DNA of 64,000 nt from Trichodelitschia bisporula. Its lineage: Eukaryota; Ascomycota; Dothideomycetes; Phaeotrichales; Phaeotrichaceae. Made by a program: the position numbers and the translations under genes. The notes beneath the pieces were generated by a model that was not told where the DNA came from, ran no database searches, and saw nothing but the letters and a program-made list of their open reading frames with translations. This document shows positions 11,892-24,022 of this stretch, in pieces. Each line of letters begins with the position of its first letter. The first letter of the stretch is position 1. Location of the stretch: positions 186,001 through 250,000 of the forward strand of contig ML996688.1 of assembly GCA_010356995.1 (NCBI GenBank). The letters run 5' to 3'.

Positions 11892-13064
11892 TCATGACGT
11901 CCTCTTCTCCTCTTCCTCTTTCCCCCCCTCCTCCTTCCCCATCTCCCTTACCCCCACCACCCCCGCCGCAACCGCACAAAGCGCCATACAACTCCCCAAT
12001 ATCATCCTCCCCCTAAACCCCTGCTTGCGAATCAACTCCCTATCCGTCCCCAATATCTTCACCGCGCTCGGATTAAACACATAACTCACGCCACTCCACA
12101 CCGTTGTCCCCGCTACTACACTCCCGAGGCCCAACACCACACCCCTCACCGTGCCGGCATCCAACCAGCCCAGCTCTGCTATAAGCGGCGCGGCGGTACA
12201 AGCCCCAACCAACACCAGTTGCAGGAACGTATTCGCCTTGCTGACGGCAGTGGGATGAACTTCGGCGCTCGGCAGGCTGAAGTCCCAGTACCGAGTAAAA
12301 GTCTTCGGCGGGGGGAGGGAGGCGTAGCGGTAATACAGCGCTGCGATGGCGAGGGAGGCGTCGCGGCCGAGGATTAGGATGGCGAGGGACACTGGGTTCC
12401 GTCAGCTCGCACGGCGGGGATGGAAGAATAGGGGGACGTACGTGGTAAAGCCCCCTTGGCGGCCAGGCACCCGACGAGGATGGTCATGAGCATTTTGTCA
12501 GCCATGGGGTCCATGACGCTGCCGACGACGGTTTGCAGGTGGTACCGGCGGGCCATCCACCCGTCTATCAGGTCCGTGATGCCGGCGTAGGCGAAGAGGG
12601 AGAAGGCGAGGGTGTGCTGATCGTGGAGGACGAAGTAGCCTACGAGGGGGGCGGCGAGGATGCGCGACACGGTGAGGGCGTTAGGGATGGTGTAGATGTT
12701 TTCGTGTTTTGTTGTTATTGGTGGAGGGGTGGGGGGTAAGGTGGCGAGGTGTCTGTGGAGGATAGGGGATGAGAGGGAGAGGGGGGTGAGGTGGGATCTG
12801 GTGTTGTTGGTGACGAAGCGGGAGGAGACATTGCTGGCGATGGGGCGGAAGAGGACCTGAAAGTGTTATTGATACTTGAACATGAAGAAGGGTAATGCGA
12901 GATCATGGCGGGATCGAGTAATCGACGAATGGTAAACGAAGATTACTTCAGCCTTCCCAATCGGGAAATCAACGAAGCATTTCGCCCGTTGGCTCATCGG
13001 ATCTTCAACAACCACCCCGTCGACACGCAACCCCGCCACATAACACACTAAACCGAACCATCAT
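11892..13064 (-). CDS. CRD1: Cardiolipin synthase (CDP-alcohol phosphatidyltransferase), mitochondrial
   Basis: Joins CDP-diacylglycerol and phosphatidylglycerol to make cardiolipin in the inner mitochondrial membrane. The CDP-alcohol phosphotransferase signature D-x2-D-G-x2-A-R-x8-G-x3-D-x3-D is intact in DLIDGWMARRYHLQTV plus GSVMDPMADK. It is preceded by ENIYTIPNALTVSRILAAPL, typical of the family. Coding exons 12442-12856 and 11892-12391 are well supported (intron with GTACGT donor). The 12442-12856 exon opens in frame without a methionine, so a 5' exon is needed; a two-codon exon at 13059-13064 followed by a GTTCGG donor fits frame, but this is a guess. Residues before the signature are Ser/Thr/Arg-rich, as in a targeting peptide. 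The C-terminus ends in a short Glu/Lys-rich tail. Several hydrophobic segments follow the catalytic region. Confidence 0.82.
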
Positions 13065-16000
13065 ACCTTTTCACTCCACATTCTCCCTCCAAACCCCATC
13101 CATCGCCGCTCAGCCCCTCGAAGCCTATATCATTAGTCTCCATTCAACGACGTCATCGCAAAAAAACTCACCCCCGCAAACTCCCCACCCTAATCCGCCA
13201 CCCAACGCCCACAGCCCCAGGACCGCAAGCGCACTCCCGAGCCGAAAGCGCGATAAGCGGGTGCATAGCTCTGATCAGCTAATAGCCGCCGCGTTGCAAG
13301 AGAGTGGTCGGGTAGGATTGGGTCGTGGTTGGAGACTGGGGTACGGGAGCGGAGTTTGATCGGCCCGAATAGGTATAGGAGCACGTGATGCACGTTATTA
13401 AGACTTTACCTTAATCGTTTCTTCCATTTCCCATTTGGGCGCGGAGGTTCGGAGTTGGGATTGGGATTGGGATAGGAGGTACCGAGAGGGTGAGATTGCA
13501 GAATACGTCGTTGCGAGGGCAGTGCGCTGGGCGGCTGCGATACCGACCCTGCGCTCCTTGCTCAAGCGACAAGCCTCGTACTTGCCTATCTTCTGTACCA
13601 AACACTTCCCTTTATCCACTATCTCCTCCCCACTCCTCCCATCTATCATCAACCTCACCTCCGCCCTCCGCATCGCCGTGTCGAGCGCGCGCAGGCGAGT
13701 ACCAAACGCAAACGCCATCACCACAGCCCCCCATCAAACTTCGCCTCGGCACAAGCCTACGGCCCCGGCAGTAGCTTACCACTCCATCTGACGCTAGCTA
13801 CGGTACGTGCGATACCACAGGAGCCACTACGCACCCGTGAATGTGTTTTGTGGTACGCTAAGGTAAAGTACCTCGCGGGCCGCGCACACATTGCCATCCA
13901 CACTGCCATATGCCCCTGGAGTGAGCACGCGGGCAGATGTACCGCGTGGACGCCGGGTGATACTACGTCCGCACCGAGAACAATGTAGCGCCATGGTACA
14001 TCCATGAGGGCACCTCGGACCGGACCCTGCTCGATGGCGGTAACTAGCATGTCGCAACTCCGAACTCGCATCACCCACGGTCCACGATCGCCAGGTCCCT
14101 AGCCGGTGGCCGGGCGAGCGGTGCACACGCTCAACCTCCGGCACAGCAAGAAGGCCCGCGCCTCGGCCGTAAACCAGCGCACCGGTGTGTGCGTGCTCTT
14201 CATACCGCCCAAGTCGTACCTACCAGATGCAGCCTGCATGGAAAGTCATTACCCGCCGGGGACCTTCGTATCCCATCTCGCACGTACGCGCCCAACTCGG
14301 ACACCCGCGCTCGGGCCCGGCCTTTGCTGCGAGGTCGTGACGATGCGACGGGGCCCGGCACGGCTTGCCAGCCCGATCCCGTGGGTCGTCTCATCCCGGA
14401 GGGCCCCATTTGCCCGGCCGTGCTGCGCAGAGTGCGTGTGGGGCGCGATATGAAGCCATGCTGATGCGCAGAGAGGCTGGACCGCGCGCTGGCCTCGAGC
14501 CCTCGCCGCTCTGCCCGGTCCCCCGGTGCCGAGATGGCGATCAGCACGAGAGTGCGGGATACTGGGTGATCTGGTGAGGGCGGGTGCGAGTACGGGGTTG
14601 CGAGTAGATGAGCCTGGGGGCGGATATGGCTTGCGAGAGGAAAGCAGTGCCCATCGTCGCGCTTGCGCTCTAACCACCAGTTCGTGCGGCCAGACACTGC
14701 GGCTTTGCTCTGCGCCGCCCAGATGGCATATTGCGAAGAGCATGTGGTGCGGTGCGCGGGACTCGGGGCCGCGTTTCATGGTGGGTTAGAGTGGTGTTGA
14801 TTGAGTGCGTAAGGTGCGGGACCAGGGGGCGATATGTATCCTGGGCGCCATGGGCGCGCCTGATCCCCCGCGACCTGGCGGAGGGAAAGATCTGGTCGGC
14901 GAGACGAGTTTGGCGGGGAAGGTTTTGGAGATCGCACGGTTTGGGGTTGGGATCGCTTGTTCTGGTGGTTTGGCTTTTTCGTCTGCCCGTTTTCAGGTTT
15001 GCAGCTGGTACGATTGGTCCGTGGTTAAGCTCAGAGTTTTGAGCATGCCTGGATGGGGATGTCTCCATACGGAGGGAGATGGAGATGGAGGGAGATGGAG
15101 ATGTGTGTGGGATGTGGTTTGCGTCGCAGTCTGCCGTCGTCAACCTGCATCGCATTAGTCAATGGTTACGCATCATACAGCGCGCACTGCATGCTGCAGC
15201 ACGCTGCTCACCCCTCCGGATATGCCAATCTAGTACTTTCCACGGGTCAGCCGCACAGCCGCGACTCGCAACCAACTGCCCCTCTAAGGCCTTACCAAAC
15301 CGTCGCCGCAATTCGACTCCCACAGCAACGCGTATATGTTTCGACATCTATACACCTATACCGCACCATGCCACGACGTCGCGCCGCATACTTCCCTTTG
15401 CGGCAATATGCCCGGACAAATCCCCGTTAACGGCCGCGGAGTTATTAACACGCGCGCCGGGATCACCCCGTCCGCCTTCGGGCTCGCCAGCGGCCCGGAC
15501 GCGGCACATTCGGCGCGGGAGCGGTTGCGCGCGGCGGTGGAGCCTGCGACCTGAATCGTGCTTCGAGAAGAGGGCTTGAAACGCAGGCAGGGCGGGAGGG
15601 CGATCGGCAGGCGCTGGTTGGAGCGGTTGTTGTTGGAGGTCAGGAGCGGGGTTGGGGTAGGCTGGTGCGGGGTGGAGCGTGAGGTATGTCGCACCAGTCC
15701 CGGGTGCGGGCGCGGGAGGGCGGTAGCAAGTGCCATTGCCGTTGGCGTGCGACGCGGCTGTCTATCTGTCAGTTTGTGTGTGTGGATCGCGATGCAGGCA
15801 CGCGGGGTGTGTGCCGTGATACTGTAGCGCGGTGCATGGGGAGTCGAGTCTACGTACGACAACAGCGAGGCTGCGGCGCACTGCCGTGTACTCACGTCCC
15901 GTCGAAACCTCACGCATGCACCGCAGGCCCAAGACAATCTGCCACAGGGATCTTGATATTCTCCGAGGGCAGGGCAAGGATGCATTTGCGCAACGTGGTT

Positions 16001-19000
16001 TCGCTGTCTGATTGCGGAGGTGCGCGGATCATGGGGACTGGGGTGTAGAGTGAGGGCAGGGCTTTGTTTGCTGGGTAATCGGTGGGAAGCCGAAGCTTCC
16101 ATTTCGAATCCGAGAGGAGTGCATGCGGGCAATTTACATGCCTGTGCTGGTCCCCCGCTGGTAATACCGCGCGTGGACTCATGGCTGTGAGCGACGATCG
16201 GTGGTACTACATCGCGTTCATACTCCAGCCACACACGGTCAAATTGTAATCAGACAGAAAGTGGTCATTTACCAATTAAAGCGGACTAACTGGTGCTGAA
16301 AGGGGCCACGGAAGTGATGACTGCGGCGGGTCAAATGCTATGACCTCCCGATGTGTTCGTAGTTCCTCTTCGGGCTTCAGAGCAGCTTGATGAGGCTGTA
16401 GAGAACTCAGGAGGGAGATAGCATACCCTGATGCGAATGGAATTGTGAAGTTGGAGGTTGGATGCTTTGGTGAGGATGGCAAGTGGATGTTGGTTCCCTA
16501 TTCCATCCGCCCTGACATTGTAAGATGCCGATGTGGACATGATGAAGGAACATTGTGATGTTAGCAGGGAAGGACATGATGTAATGTGCGCATGATGGGA
16601 GGAAGGAACCGTAGGAGGATACTTGGCAGTATCGTGCATTCAGTCTCGAGAGTCTGGCTCTCTCCTCTCTTCATCTTTCGTCGACACTTCACTTTACACC
16701 GTAGATCTACGTAGCCTTTTGCACGTGTCAAGCCTATGCTTTAATGAGATGCGCAGCAAGCAAAACCCCACCTCCTAGGTCCGTACGGCAGCCTCCAACC
16801 TGCGATCTCATTATAATTTCATGTCAGTAAGGGAATTTTGCAATGAAGAGATCTGCAGACAAAGAGCCATTGATATTGAGGTTGGAGTTTCAGGCCCGAA
16901 CCGTCACGTCGTCGTTGAAGCTGTACGGAGACAGGCCGGGCGGACAGTAAACACCTTCCTTTTGGCCGTCACGGCCGTCACGATGCCATAAGCACCACCA
17001 GGATATCGCGGCAAACGTCACTATATCGAATCATGAGTTATCGATGACATTTCGTGTGAGAAATCCATGTCACTGACTCGACGATGGGCGAGTGGAGATA
17101 GAACGCAAAACGGCACTCTATTCCCGTGCTCGCGGCCGGTTTCCCAACCAGCGACCACCTGGACTTTCCAGTGTATCCAGACTGTTGAGTGAGGTGCTCC
17201 TTGGCAGACACGTGCAGCGAGGAAAACATGGGGTTAGGAAGTATGTTCTGGTATTGGTAACCTCAGCATGGCTCAGCTGAGATCCACTGTTTAAGTACAT
17301 GAAAGATGACAAGCGCGGTCCCAATGCCAAGAGCATCGGCCTCCGGTCCTTTCACCTCTCACATTCAACACAGACGCTCGCCAGCCCTGCAGCACCGTAG
17401 CACAAGAGCCAAAGCTAACGGGCGGGATCTCCATGTCTACACAGAGTCATCTAGAAACGCAACACGTAACTCGACACGACATCCACCCGTCTCCCGTCGC
17501 ACCCTCCCCTCCGCCGTCGCAAAACACACCCGGCGCGCACCACGAACATGAAACCGGCGATCTGCGCTCGGACAACGGGCCCTACGGGCGGCTCGCCTCG
17601 CCGCAGCCCGAGCTAGTCCTCGCGGGAAGGAAGGCAGCGCAGCTCGCGCAACGCAGCCCCATCGAATGGACGAGGGAATCGGGCCCCGCCCAGGGAATCC
17701 CGATGCAAACGCCCCGCCGGTCTCCGCGCGGAGATTTCGCACCGTCTGGGGTGATCCCCGCGCCGCGTGCGGGGGCGCTGGGGACGGGGATGGGCCCTGC
17801 TGATGCGCGAGGGCCCGGTAGCCCTGCCGGCAAGGGCTTCTCGGATGTTGTGCGAGGGGTGTGGGGGTCGTCTACGCATACAGTATGTCCCGCCGAGCCT
17901 GTGATGCAAGGCCAACGGTGGGGAGGTACGATATCGTGCGGACATGCACGCGCAGGTAGGTACTATGTCGTAGCTCTATCGCGCTGCATGGGCATGTCAC
18001 GGCGACAGCAGACCACGCCGCCCGCCCGGCCCGGCACTCAGGGGCCTGCACCCCCCCCCGGCCGGTCTGCGGCGCGCCCCTGCGGCAGCGCGATATGGCC
18101 GGAGGACCTGGCCATAGTCCTCGCGCAAACCGCTCTCCCACAGCGGGGCAGCAACAAGACTCGCACCTAACATCGTCCGTAAGCAGCGCAGCGGCGCCCC
18201 GTAAGGCGAAACAGCGCTGCTATGTGCCTGACTAGACGCCGCCGGATCGGAACAACAGAGCCACAGGCTACGACGACGCTTCTATCGTCCCTCCCGGTGC
18301 GTTCCGCAGTTTACTGCGGCGTCTTCGATGGGTGGGCGAGCTCTTATATCTCCCCCTGGCGGATATACCGCTTATCGCCCGCGGCTGCGCAGCACACCCC
18401 CGCTACCTCTCCCGCGACCGTGCGACCGGCTCTCGGGCCGCGTGCTCCTCGCCCGCATGCAGGTGCGACGGAGCGGGGGCGGGTGTGCGACGTGATACCA
18501 GCGGGGCTGCGGGGGCTGCAGGCGGGGTGTGCTGCGTTTGAAGCGCGTTTGGCAGGCGGTTTGATAAGGCAGTTTACCGTGCAGTGCGTGCGGCATGAGA
18601 GTTCTGAGAGAAGTGCAATTGGGATGGGATGGGATGGATTGAAGGCCTCCCTGCGGTCGCCCTCCCGCCCGTCCGGGCACGGCAGCATATCGGGCGCCAC
18701 ACTGCACAGGCGCAGGCCCGCAGCTTCGTCCTTCGCATCGAGCTGAATGCGCATGCCACGCTAGCTAGCGCGGTGCCTGACTCTCGTCGCTTCCTGTACT
18801 CGTCATCACGCATGGCGGTGCACGCAGCGACCGCTCAGTGTATGCACGCGTGGCCTGGATGGAAAATGTGCATCGCGCTGTTGGGCGCTGGCTTTTTTGA
18901 TGGATTATAATTATGCTGCAGAAGCGCGCTGAGCGCTGTGCTGTTTCCTGTTGTTGTTTTTTTCAGCCGAGAGAATGGAGAGCCAACTCCCGATCCTACC

Positions 19001-19800
19001 CTGGGATCGCGAGGCATCGGGAAAAGTGGGGCGCGGGGCGTGCGGGAAGTGCGCCCGGGCCGATACCCCAAACTACGATTGATCTGGAGGGCTGTGGCGG
19101 GGAATCATTACCCTACGGTACGGCGGGCGCGGGTATTTGCGCTATTGAGTGTTCCGTGCTAGAGAAGCGCTAGATTGCACGACCCTTGGAGCGTGTCCCC
19201 CCGAACTATCACGCAGATGCTATTTGTGTGGAGGGCGACTTCGGAGGCTGCGGTTGAACTGGGCGGAATGGGGGCAGGCCTGCGCGACTCGGCATCGCAG
19301 CTTCTTTGCGCCACGGCCTGAAGCTTCGGATTTGCTCCGAGCGCCGGTGGGTCGGGCGGAGGAATGGTTGTCCGTGGGCGTGAGGCTAGGCGGCGTTGTT
19401 GCATAGGCTGCGAAATTGGGGTCGTGAGAGTGCATGAACGGGCTGATGGGGTTGGGGATGAGGGGATGCGTACCGGAGGTGCGGGTGAGGCATGAGGTGC
19501 GGTGGTGCTATAGGGCAGATTCCAATTCGGAATGCTCGTGCTTGCGTTCGCTGAGGAGCGAGGGAAGGGACGTGCTATCTTCGATATGGAGGATGGGCTA
19601 TACGTACCCTATTACGAATGTACGTTGGGGAGTACGTACCGTTTGGATTGCTGGTGCGCGCTTGGCCGTCGCTCAACTCGCAACGGCGGCGGCGGGTGTG
19701 TGGCTCCTGGAGCCCGGTCTGGACAGCGGGCCAAGGGCGTGAGGGGCGGCGCCATGGAGGGTGAAGAACTGCGCGTGGAGATAGTGGGTTGGGGTTGATT
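13065..19800. other. Long gene-free region, GC-rich
   Basis: Nearly 7 kb with many short open frames on all strands but none with a conserved domain, plausible splice structure or consistent codon use. 13.8-16.2 kb and 17.4-19.8 kb are GC- and CpG-rich; 16.25-17.3 kb is closer to balanced composition. A short GGAGAT/GAGATG-type tandem stretch lies at about 15063-15105. Some segments resemble each other weakly (see findings). The sequence shows no C-to-T depletion of the kind left by RIP (repeat-induced point mutation); it is the opposite in composition. The region lies entirely upstream of the WOPR regulator at 21742 and may be its extended control region. Confidence 0.55.
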
Positions 19801-21741
19801 GCGGGCGAACCGTGATCATCATGGTACCGCTTTCTCGTGGTGAGCGTGCTATTCCGGACCATGATGTACCGGTACAGGGTACAGACAACTTACACGTCTT
19901 CTCCTCCACGGCACAAGACTCGAATTCACCGTGGGTTACTGGATCACCAGATTACAGGTTCTTCGGTAGGATCACCAGCCACCCGCCCCACCTCTTCCCA
20001 AGTCGTCTCGAACAACGGGAGAACAGAGAAGAAGGACGCCACGAAATATCTCGATAGGTTCTAGTTCATGCAGTTCACTGACGCCGTTCAGCCACATTCC
20101 TGGTGCACGGACCGGGCCTCCAGCCCCATGTCCGCTGTCCTTGCCCCACTTTTGTCTGTGCATGCACGGTCCACGCACAGGACTCCCCCGCCTCTCTTCC
20201 CCGGTCGGCCTTAACCGTAATAGTCCTAGTTCCCCCCTCCCCCTCCGCTCTCTTCCCAGTTGCCCTTCGCCTTCTCTCATGATCCCTGTCACTTCTCTCC
20301 TTCTCTCTCTCTCTCCCCCACCCATTCCACCTCTTCCCCCTCCCTCATCCTCATCCTCATCCCCCCACCACCCCTCCACACCTCCGCCATCACCAAGGGC
20401 TTCGTTCCCCGACCCCCGGACCAGGTGTCTCTCCAAGTCTCTTCGTCCAAGTCCTTGCTATAGGCCCCAGAGTGGGAGATGCATACCGGATACAACTCGA
20501 TGTGGGAGGAATCAGAAGCGGCCCCGGGATGTAAGAACTCCATCGCTACGTCTTCGCATGTACCTTAGTTTGCAAGTCATCGTGTACCTTGACCACGCAC
20601 CAATCCTGTCTTCTCCTTCATGAAGCCACCAGAAAATCATTTCTGCACATTACCGTCAACCCACACCCACACCCACTCATAATTCTCTCTTTCGCATAGC
20701 ATTGTAGACAAGGTGTCTTCTCTCTCACCCCACGGGACCAGAAACCACGACTACTATCACCAACGCCACCCCTCCCTCTTCCCTTCCAACCTCTCCATCC
20801 AACCACCCCCAGTCTTTCTGGAAACACGTACGGCAGAAGAGACGAAACTCCCCCAGCCTTGCTGTACATCCCGTACTCCGATCTCTCACCTCACTCTCAC
20901 ATCTCCCACTGGGCTCACTACTCGCTCCAATTCAACCTACCCCTCAACCCCACCCCTCAGTCCCACCCCTCAATCCATCCCTAAACCCAAATCACCTCCC
21001 TCCACACACCCCAGCACAATACTACAACATCCAACAAGCCCTGACCTGGCTGAAGGAGCCCGTCGTTATTGTGTCTGGCACTCTCTGAGCTTTGCGGGCT
21101 ACTCTCTGCACTCACACTCTCTGCCACCAAGCAGACCAAGCACCCTCTGACCATTATTTTCTGCAGTCCCCACTTAACCCCGTCCGTTCACCTTCCTGCA
21201 GTCCTTCCCCGTCTGTTCCTGCCTCAAACGAGAGAACAGAATACACCCGCCTACCCCCGCCGCAGCTCCACCCCCATCCCCTCACCTCTTACGCTCAACC
21301 ACATAACTTCCATTCCGGCCCGAGACGGCGAGAAACAACCCTTCCCCCTCCATCAACACCCTCCCCTCCCAATACACCTCGTTCAGTTCCATCCTACCTG
21401 CAACTCGCACGCTCTCACCACATTGGGATCTCAATATCCCATTCGTATTATCTTACGACCCAATTGAACACATAAACTCACCCACCCTCCTCAAGCTCGT
21501 AACAGCTCATCCCACCTTCCGTGGCTTCGCATCACTCGGGCCTCCCTCGTCTCACTTCGTTGTCTCGTTTCCTCCCCCCGGATCTTCCTCCTCCCTCATC
21601 TCCAGACACGCACCACCGCTTGCCACCGCCATCAACCGTCGTCGTCTCGCTCGCAATTCGCCGCCTGTTTCACCGGAGGTACACACTCGACGGTTATGCA
21701 GTCGTGATCGCCGCTGCTCAAAACCGATCCCCCACTTCGCA
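19801..21741 (+). promoter_or_regulatory. Pyrimidine-rich promoter / long leader of the WOPR regulator
   Basis: From about 20.1 kb to the WOPR start the plus strand is strongly C/T-rich (runs such as tctctctctctc near 20300 and repeated ccctcc), which is typical of fungal core promoters and long 5' leaders. Open frames are present but low in complexity (Ser/Pro/Thr/His) and none resembles a known protein. Transcription start and any leader introns cannot be placed from sequence alone. Function as leader is inferred from position and composition. Confidence 0.5.
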
Positions 21742-23196
21742 ATGGCGCAAGACTCGCTGATGCCTTATGATGCTCACCTGGACCACAAGTACGGCAAAAA
21801 GATGAACTCCAACCTGGACGGCAAATACAAGTCCGAATTCGACTCCAAGTTCGACAGCAACCCTCTCGGCCGCCCTGCCGCGACATCAGCTTCCACCCTG
21901 GTCCGCCGCTCCGAGTCCGTTACCATGGCTCACGCCGGTGCTACGTGCATGCAGCCGTCGTGGCACGGCTTTATCCACACCACGCACGATGCGTTGATGG
22001 TGCTCGAGGCTTGTCTGCAAGGGCGGTTGCACCACATTCCGCGGCGACCGCACGACCGTGAGCGGTCAAGCATCATCGCAAGTGGCAATGTCTTCATCTA
22101 CGAGGAGAATGCGTCCGGTATCAAGCGGTGGACCGACGGTGTGACGTGGAGCCCTAGTCGCATCATGGGAAACTTTCTAGTGTACCGTGAGCTAAACGAG
22201 CCGTTCCCCGCCGGCGAGAAGAAAAAGGCGAAGAAGCGGAAGCGTGGTGAGGAAGGCGAGGCTGAGATGGTGCATGCGCAGTCTGGTATGTTGTTTGCTG
22301 AGTCCGGGGGATGGAAAGGTGCTAATATTTCTACAGAGGAGGACCGTAAGCTCGTCGGGTCGTTAGTCGACTCCTACGGCTTCAAAACCAACGGCCTGAT
22401 CAAGAAGACGCTCAATATCCGCTACCGCGATGTAAACCACCACATCGTCTCCTATTACAACCTGCAAGATGTCAAGGAAGCCAAGTATCGCCGCCCGCTC
22501 TTTGATTCGCTCTTCGAGTCCATCCACCCACGCAAGGAGCTTACGCAACACAAGTTCAAGTTCTCTCTCTGGGAGCCCGATGACATTGACCCCTGGAAGG
22601 ACGTTCCCGGGTCACTCGCCCAGTCGGTCCAGCAGCTACCTCCTCAACTTCCAGTCCACCACTCGTATTCGCGACCTCAAATCCATCACCCCGGACACTC
22701 GGCCCCTGCTCCACTCGATCCCATTACGATACCGGACCTCAACGTCCACCCCTCGCATGCGCCTCTCTTGGACGCCTACCAGTTCACATTTTCCATGCCC
22801 TTGCCCCAAGGCAGCTCTCTGCCTGTGCAAACCACGCAGCCGCAACCCACACCGCAGTCCCATACCCCAGCAGTACAGGCTCCCCACGTGCAGCATGCGC
22901 AGCAAGAATACCTGGACCTCGTCTCTGGACAACACATGATGCCGTATTTGCAACCTCAGCAGCCGCAGTATCCTGTTCAGCACGCACACCAGCCTCAGCA
23001 CGTGCAAGAGTTTCTGCCGCTGGATGACGGGTATGGGCATCCACCTGGAAATGCTTCGGCAGCGACCGCAGCGGCGGCGAGTCATGTGCTTGGTGTGGGC
23101 GGGCGGTGGATGGGACAAATGAGGCACATGGGTGGGCTGGGGATAGCGATGGGAGTTGGACTTGCGATGGGAGTACCTGGAATGGGCATGAGCTGA
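21742..23196 (+). CDS. RYP1: WOPR-domain (Gti1/Pac2) transcription regulator, Wor1/Ryp1/Sge1 type
   Basis: Sequence-specific DNA-binding regulator; family members control white-opaque switching (Wor1), yeast-phase growth (Ryp1) and pathogenic development and effector genes (Sge1). Exons inferred: 21742-22285 and 22337-23196, 467 aa. WOPRa spans about residues 73-160 and contains WHGFIHTTHDALMVLEACLQ, PRRPHDRERSSII, GNVFIYEENASGIKRWTDG and WSPSRIMGNFLVYREL. WOPRb follows the intron: DRKLVGSLVDSYGFKTNGLIKK, then VSYYNLQDVKEAKYRRP. The PRRPHDRERS and IKRWTDG forms place it with the Ryp1/Sge1 group and not Pac2. A basic patch KKKAKKRKRGEE follows WOPRa. The C-terminal 200 residues are Gln/Pro/His-rich and end in Gly/Met repeats. 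The 51-nt intron (22286-22336) has no in-frame stop and could be missed by gene finders. Confidence 0.95.
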   Translation: MAQDSLMPYDAHLDHKYGKKMNSNLDGKYKSEFDSKFDSNPLGRPAATSASTLVRRSESVTMAHAGATCMQPSWHGFIHTTHDALMVLEACLQGRLHHIPRRPHDRERSSIIASGNVFIYEENASGIKRWTDGVTWSPSRIMGNFLVYRELNEPFPAGEKKKAKKRKRGEEGEAEMVHAQSGMLFAESGGWKGANISTEEDRKLVGSLVDSYGFKTNGLIKKTLNIRYRDVNHHIVSYYNLQDVKEAKYRRPLFDSLFESIHPRKELTQHKFKFSLWEPDDIDPWKDVPGSLAQSVQQLPPQLPVHHSYSRPQIHHPGHSAPAPLDPITIPDLNVHPSHAPLLDAYQFTFSMPLPQGSSLPVQTTQPQPTPQSHTPAVQAPHVQHAQQEYLDLVSGQHMMPYLQPQQPQYPVQHAHQPQHVQEFLPLDDGYGHPPGNASAATAAAASHVLGVGGRWMGQMRHMGGLGIAMGVGLAMGVPGMGMS

Positions 23197-24022
23197 TTGG
23201 GGTCGGTGCAACATTAGGTTTGAAATTTCTCGGAGGAAAAGTTTGGTGTTGGGTGAACATTTCGTTGGAGTAAGAGGTGGATTAGGGTCGGCTTTGGAGA
23301 GGGATCTTGGACGCTTATGTGGACGACGAGGTGATGGCTTGTTCGGGTATCGGGTTTACGACGCACACGGTTCTTACGTTTCCTGAGCTCTTTCACATTC
23401 TTTCTTCTTCTTCGACCACTCTTTTCTCTATTTCAATCTTTGGGACGGGACGGTGTTGTGGTTGGATGGAGTGATGAAGAAGGCGTTTTCCTCTTTCTTT
23501 TGGTACAAGAGATTGGATGGTGGGTTGCGATTGTGAATTATGGGCAGGCAATCTGAACACGTTGGGATGAATTTGGTCTTGATAGGAGTCCCTTGGAATG
23601 GTGGGATGGGGCGAGGGGCTTGCGGTATCTTCGGCATACCCCGGGAATGGTGGTGGAGTTGGAGGTGTTAGCTGGGGTTTGTACGAGTATGCTGCTGGAG
23701 AGCGGCAAATCGAAGGGGAGGATAATACATCGCCTGAGGGCACAAGTAGTGACTTGAAATCGATCACTACACGTTGAAGACCAGAAAACGGTGTGATGTT
23801 CCCTTTGATGGTCGTGTGTTTAAGCTGTCCCCTCCGAAGCCCATCAGCGGTGGCTGTGCGACCTTGCGTTGTGAAATCTTGGCAAACCTCCACACCAAAA
23901 ATCTACGACAAAGGCCAGCGCCACAACGACTTAACATTCACACCACAAGTGCTTCGTACCGCCTCAAAGTCTCTCCCGCATACCAAAACAACCCGAGTTC
24001 CAAAATCTTCCAGAAAGCAACC
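23197..24022. other. Intergenic, WOPR gene 3' flank and LTV1 promoter
   Basis: About 825 bases. No conserved coding signal on either strand; open frames here have Pro/Ser-rich, non-conserved translations. LTV1 leader presumably begins within the last 150 bases. Confidence 0.45.

Noticed and set aside
13398-13791. Overlapping open frames of about 110 codons on both strands
   Set aside because: Both strands are open because of GC-rich composition; neither has a motif, a good start context or splice neighbours.
15356-16234. 292-codon minus-strand open frame in the GC-rich block
   Set aside because: Low-complexity His/Pro/Arg/Ser translation without any conserved motif; long open frames are expected by chance at this base composition.
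17433-18170. 245-codon plus-strand open frame in the GC-rich block
   Set aside because: Translation is Pro/Gly/Arg-rich with no domain and overlaps other open frames of equal quality.
13065-19800. RIP-mutated repeat or transposon remains
   Set aside because: RIP (repeat-induced point mutation) leaves AT-rich, CpA-depleted sequence; this block is GC- and CpG-rich and no terminal repeats or transposase remains were found.
21521-21760. Upstream open frame overlapping the WOPR start codon
   Set aside because: It begins with GTG and contains no ATG, so it is not a normal upstream reading frame.
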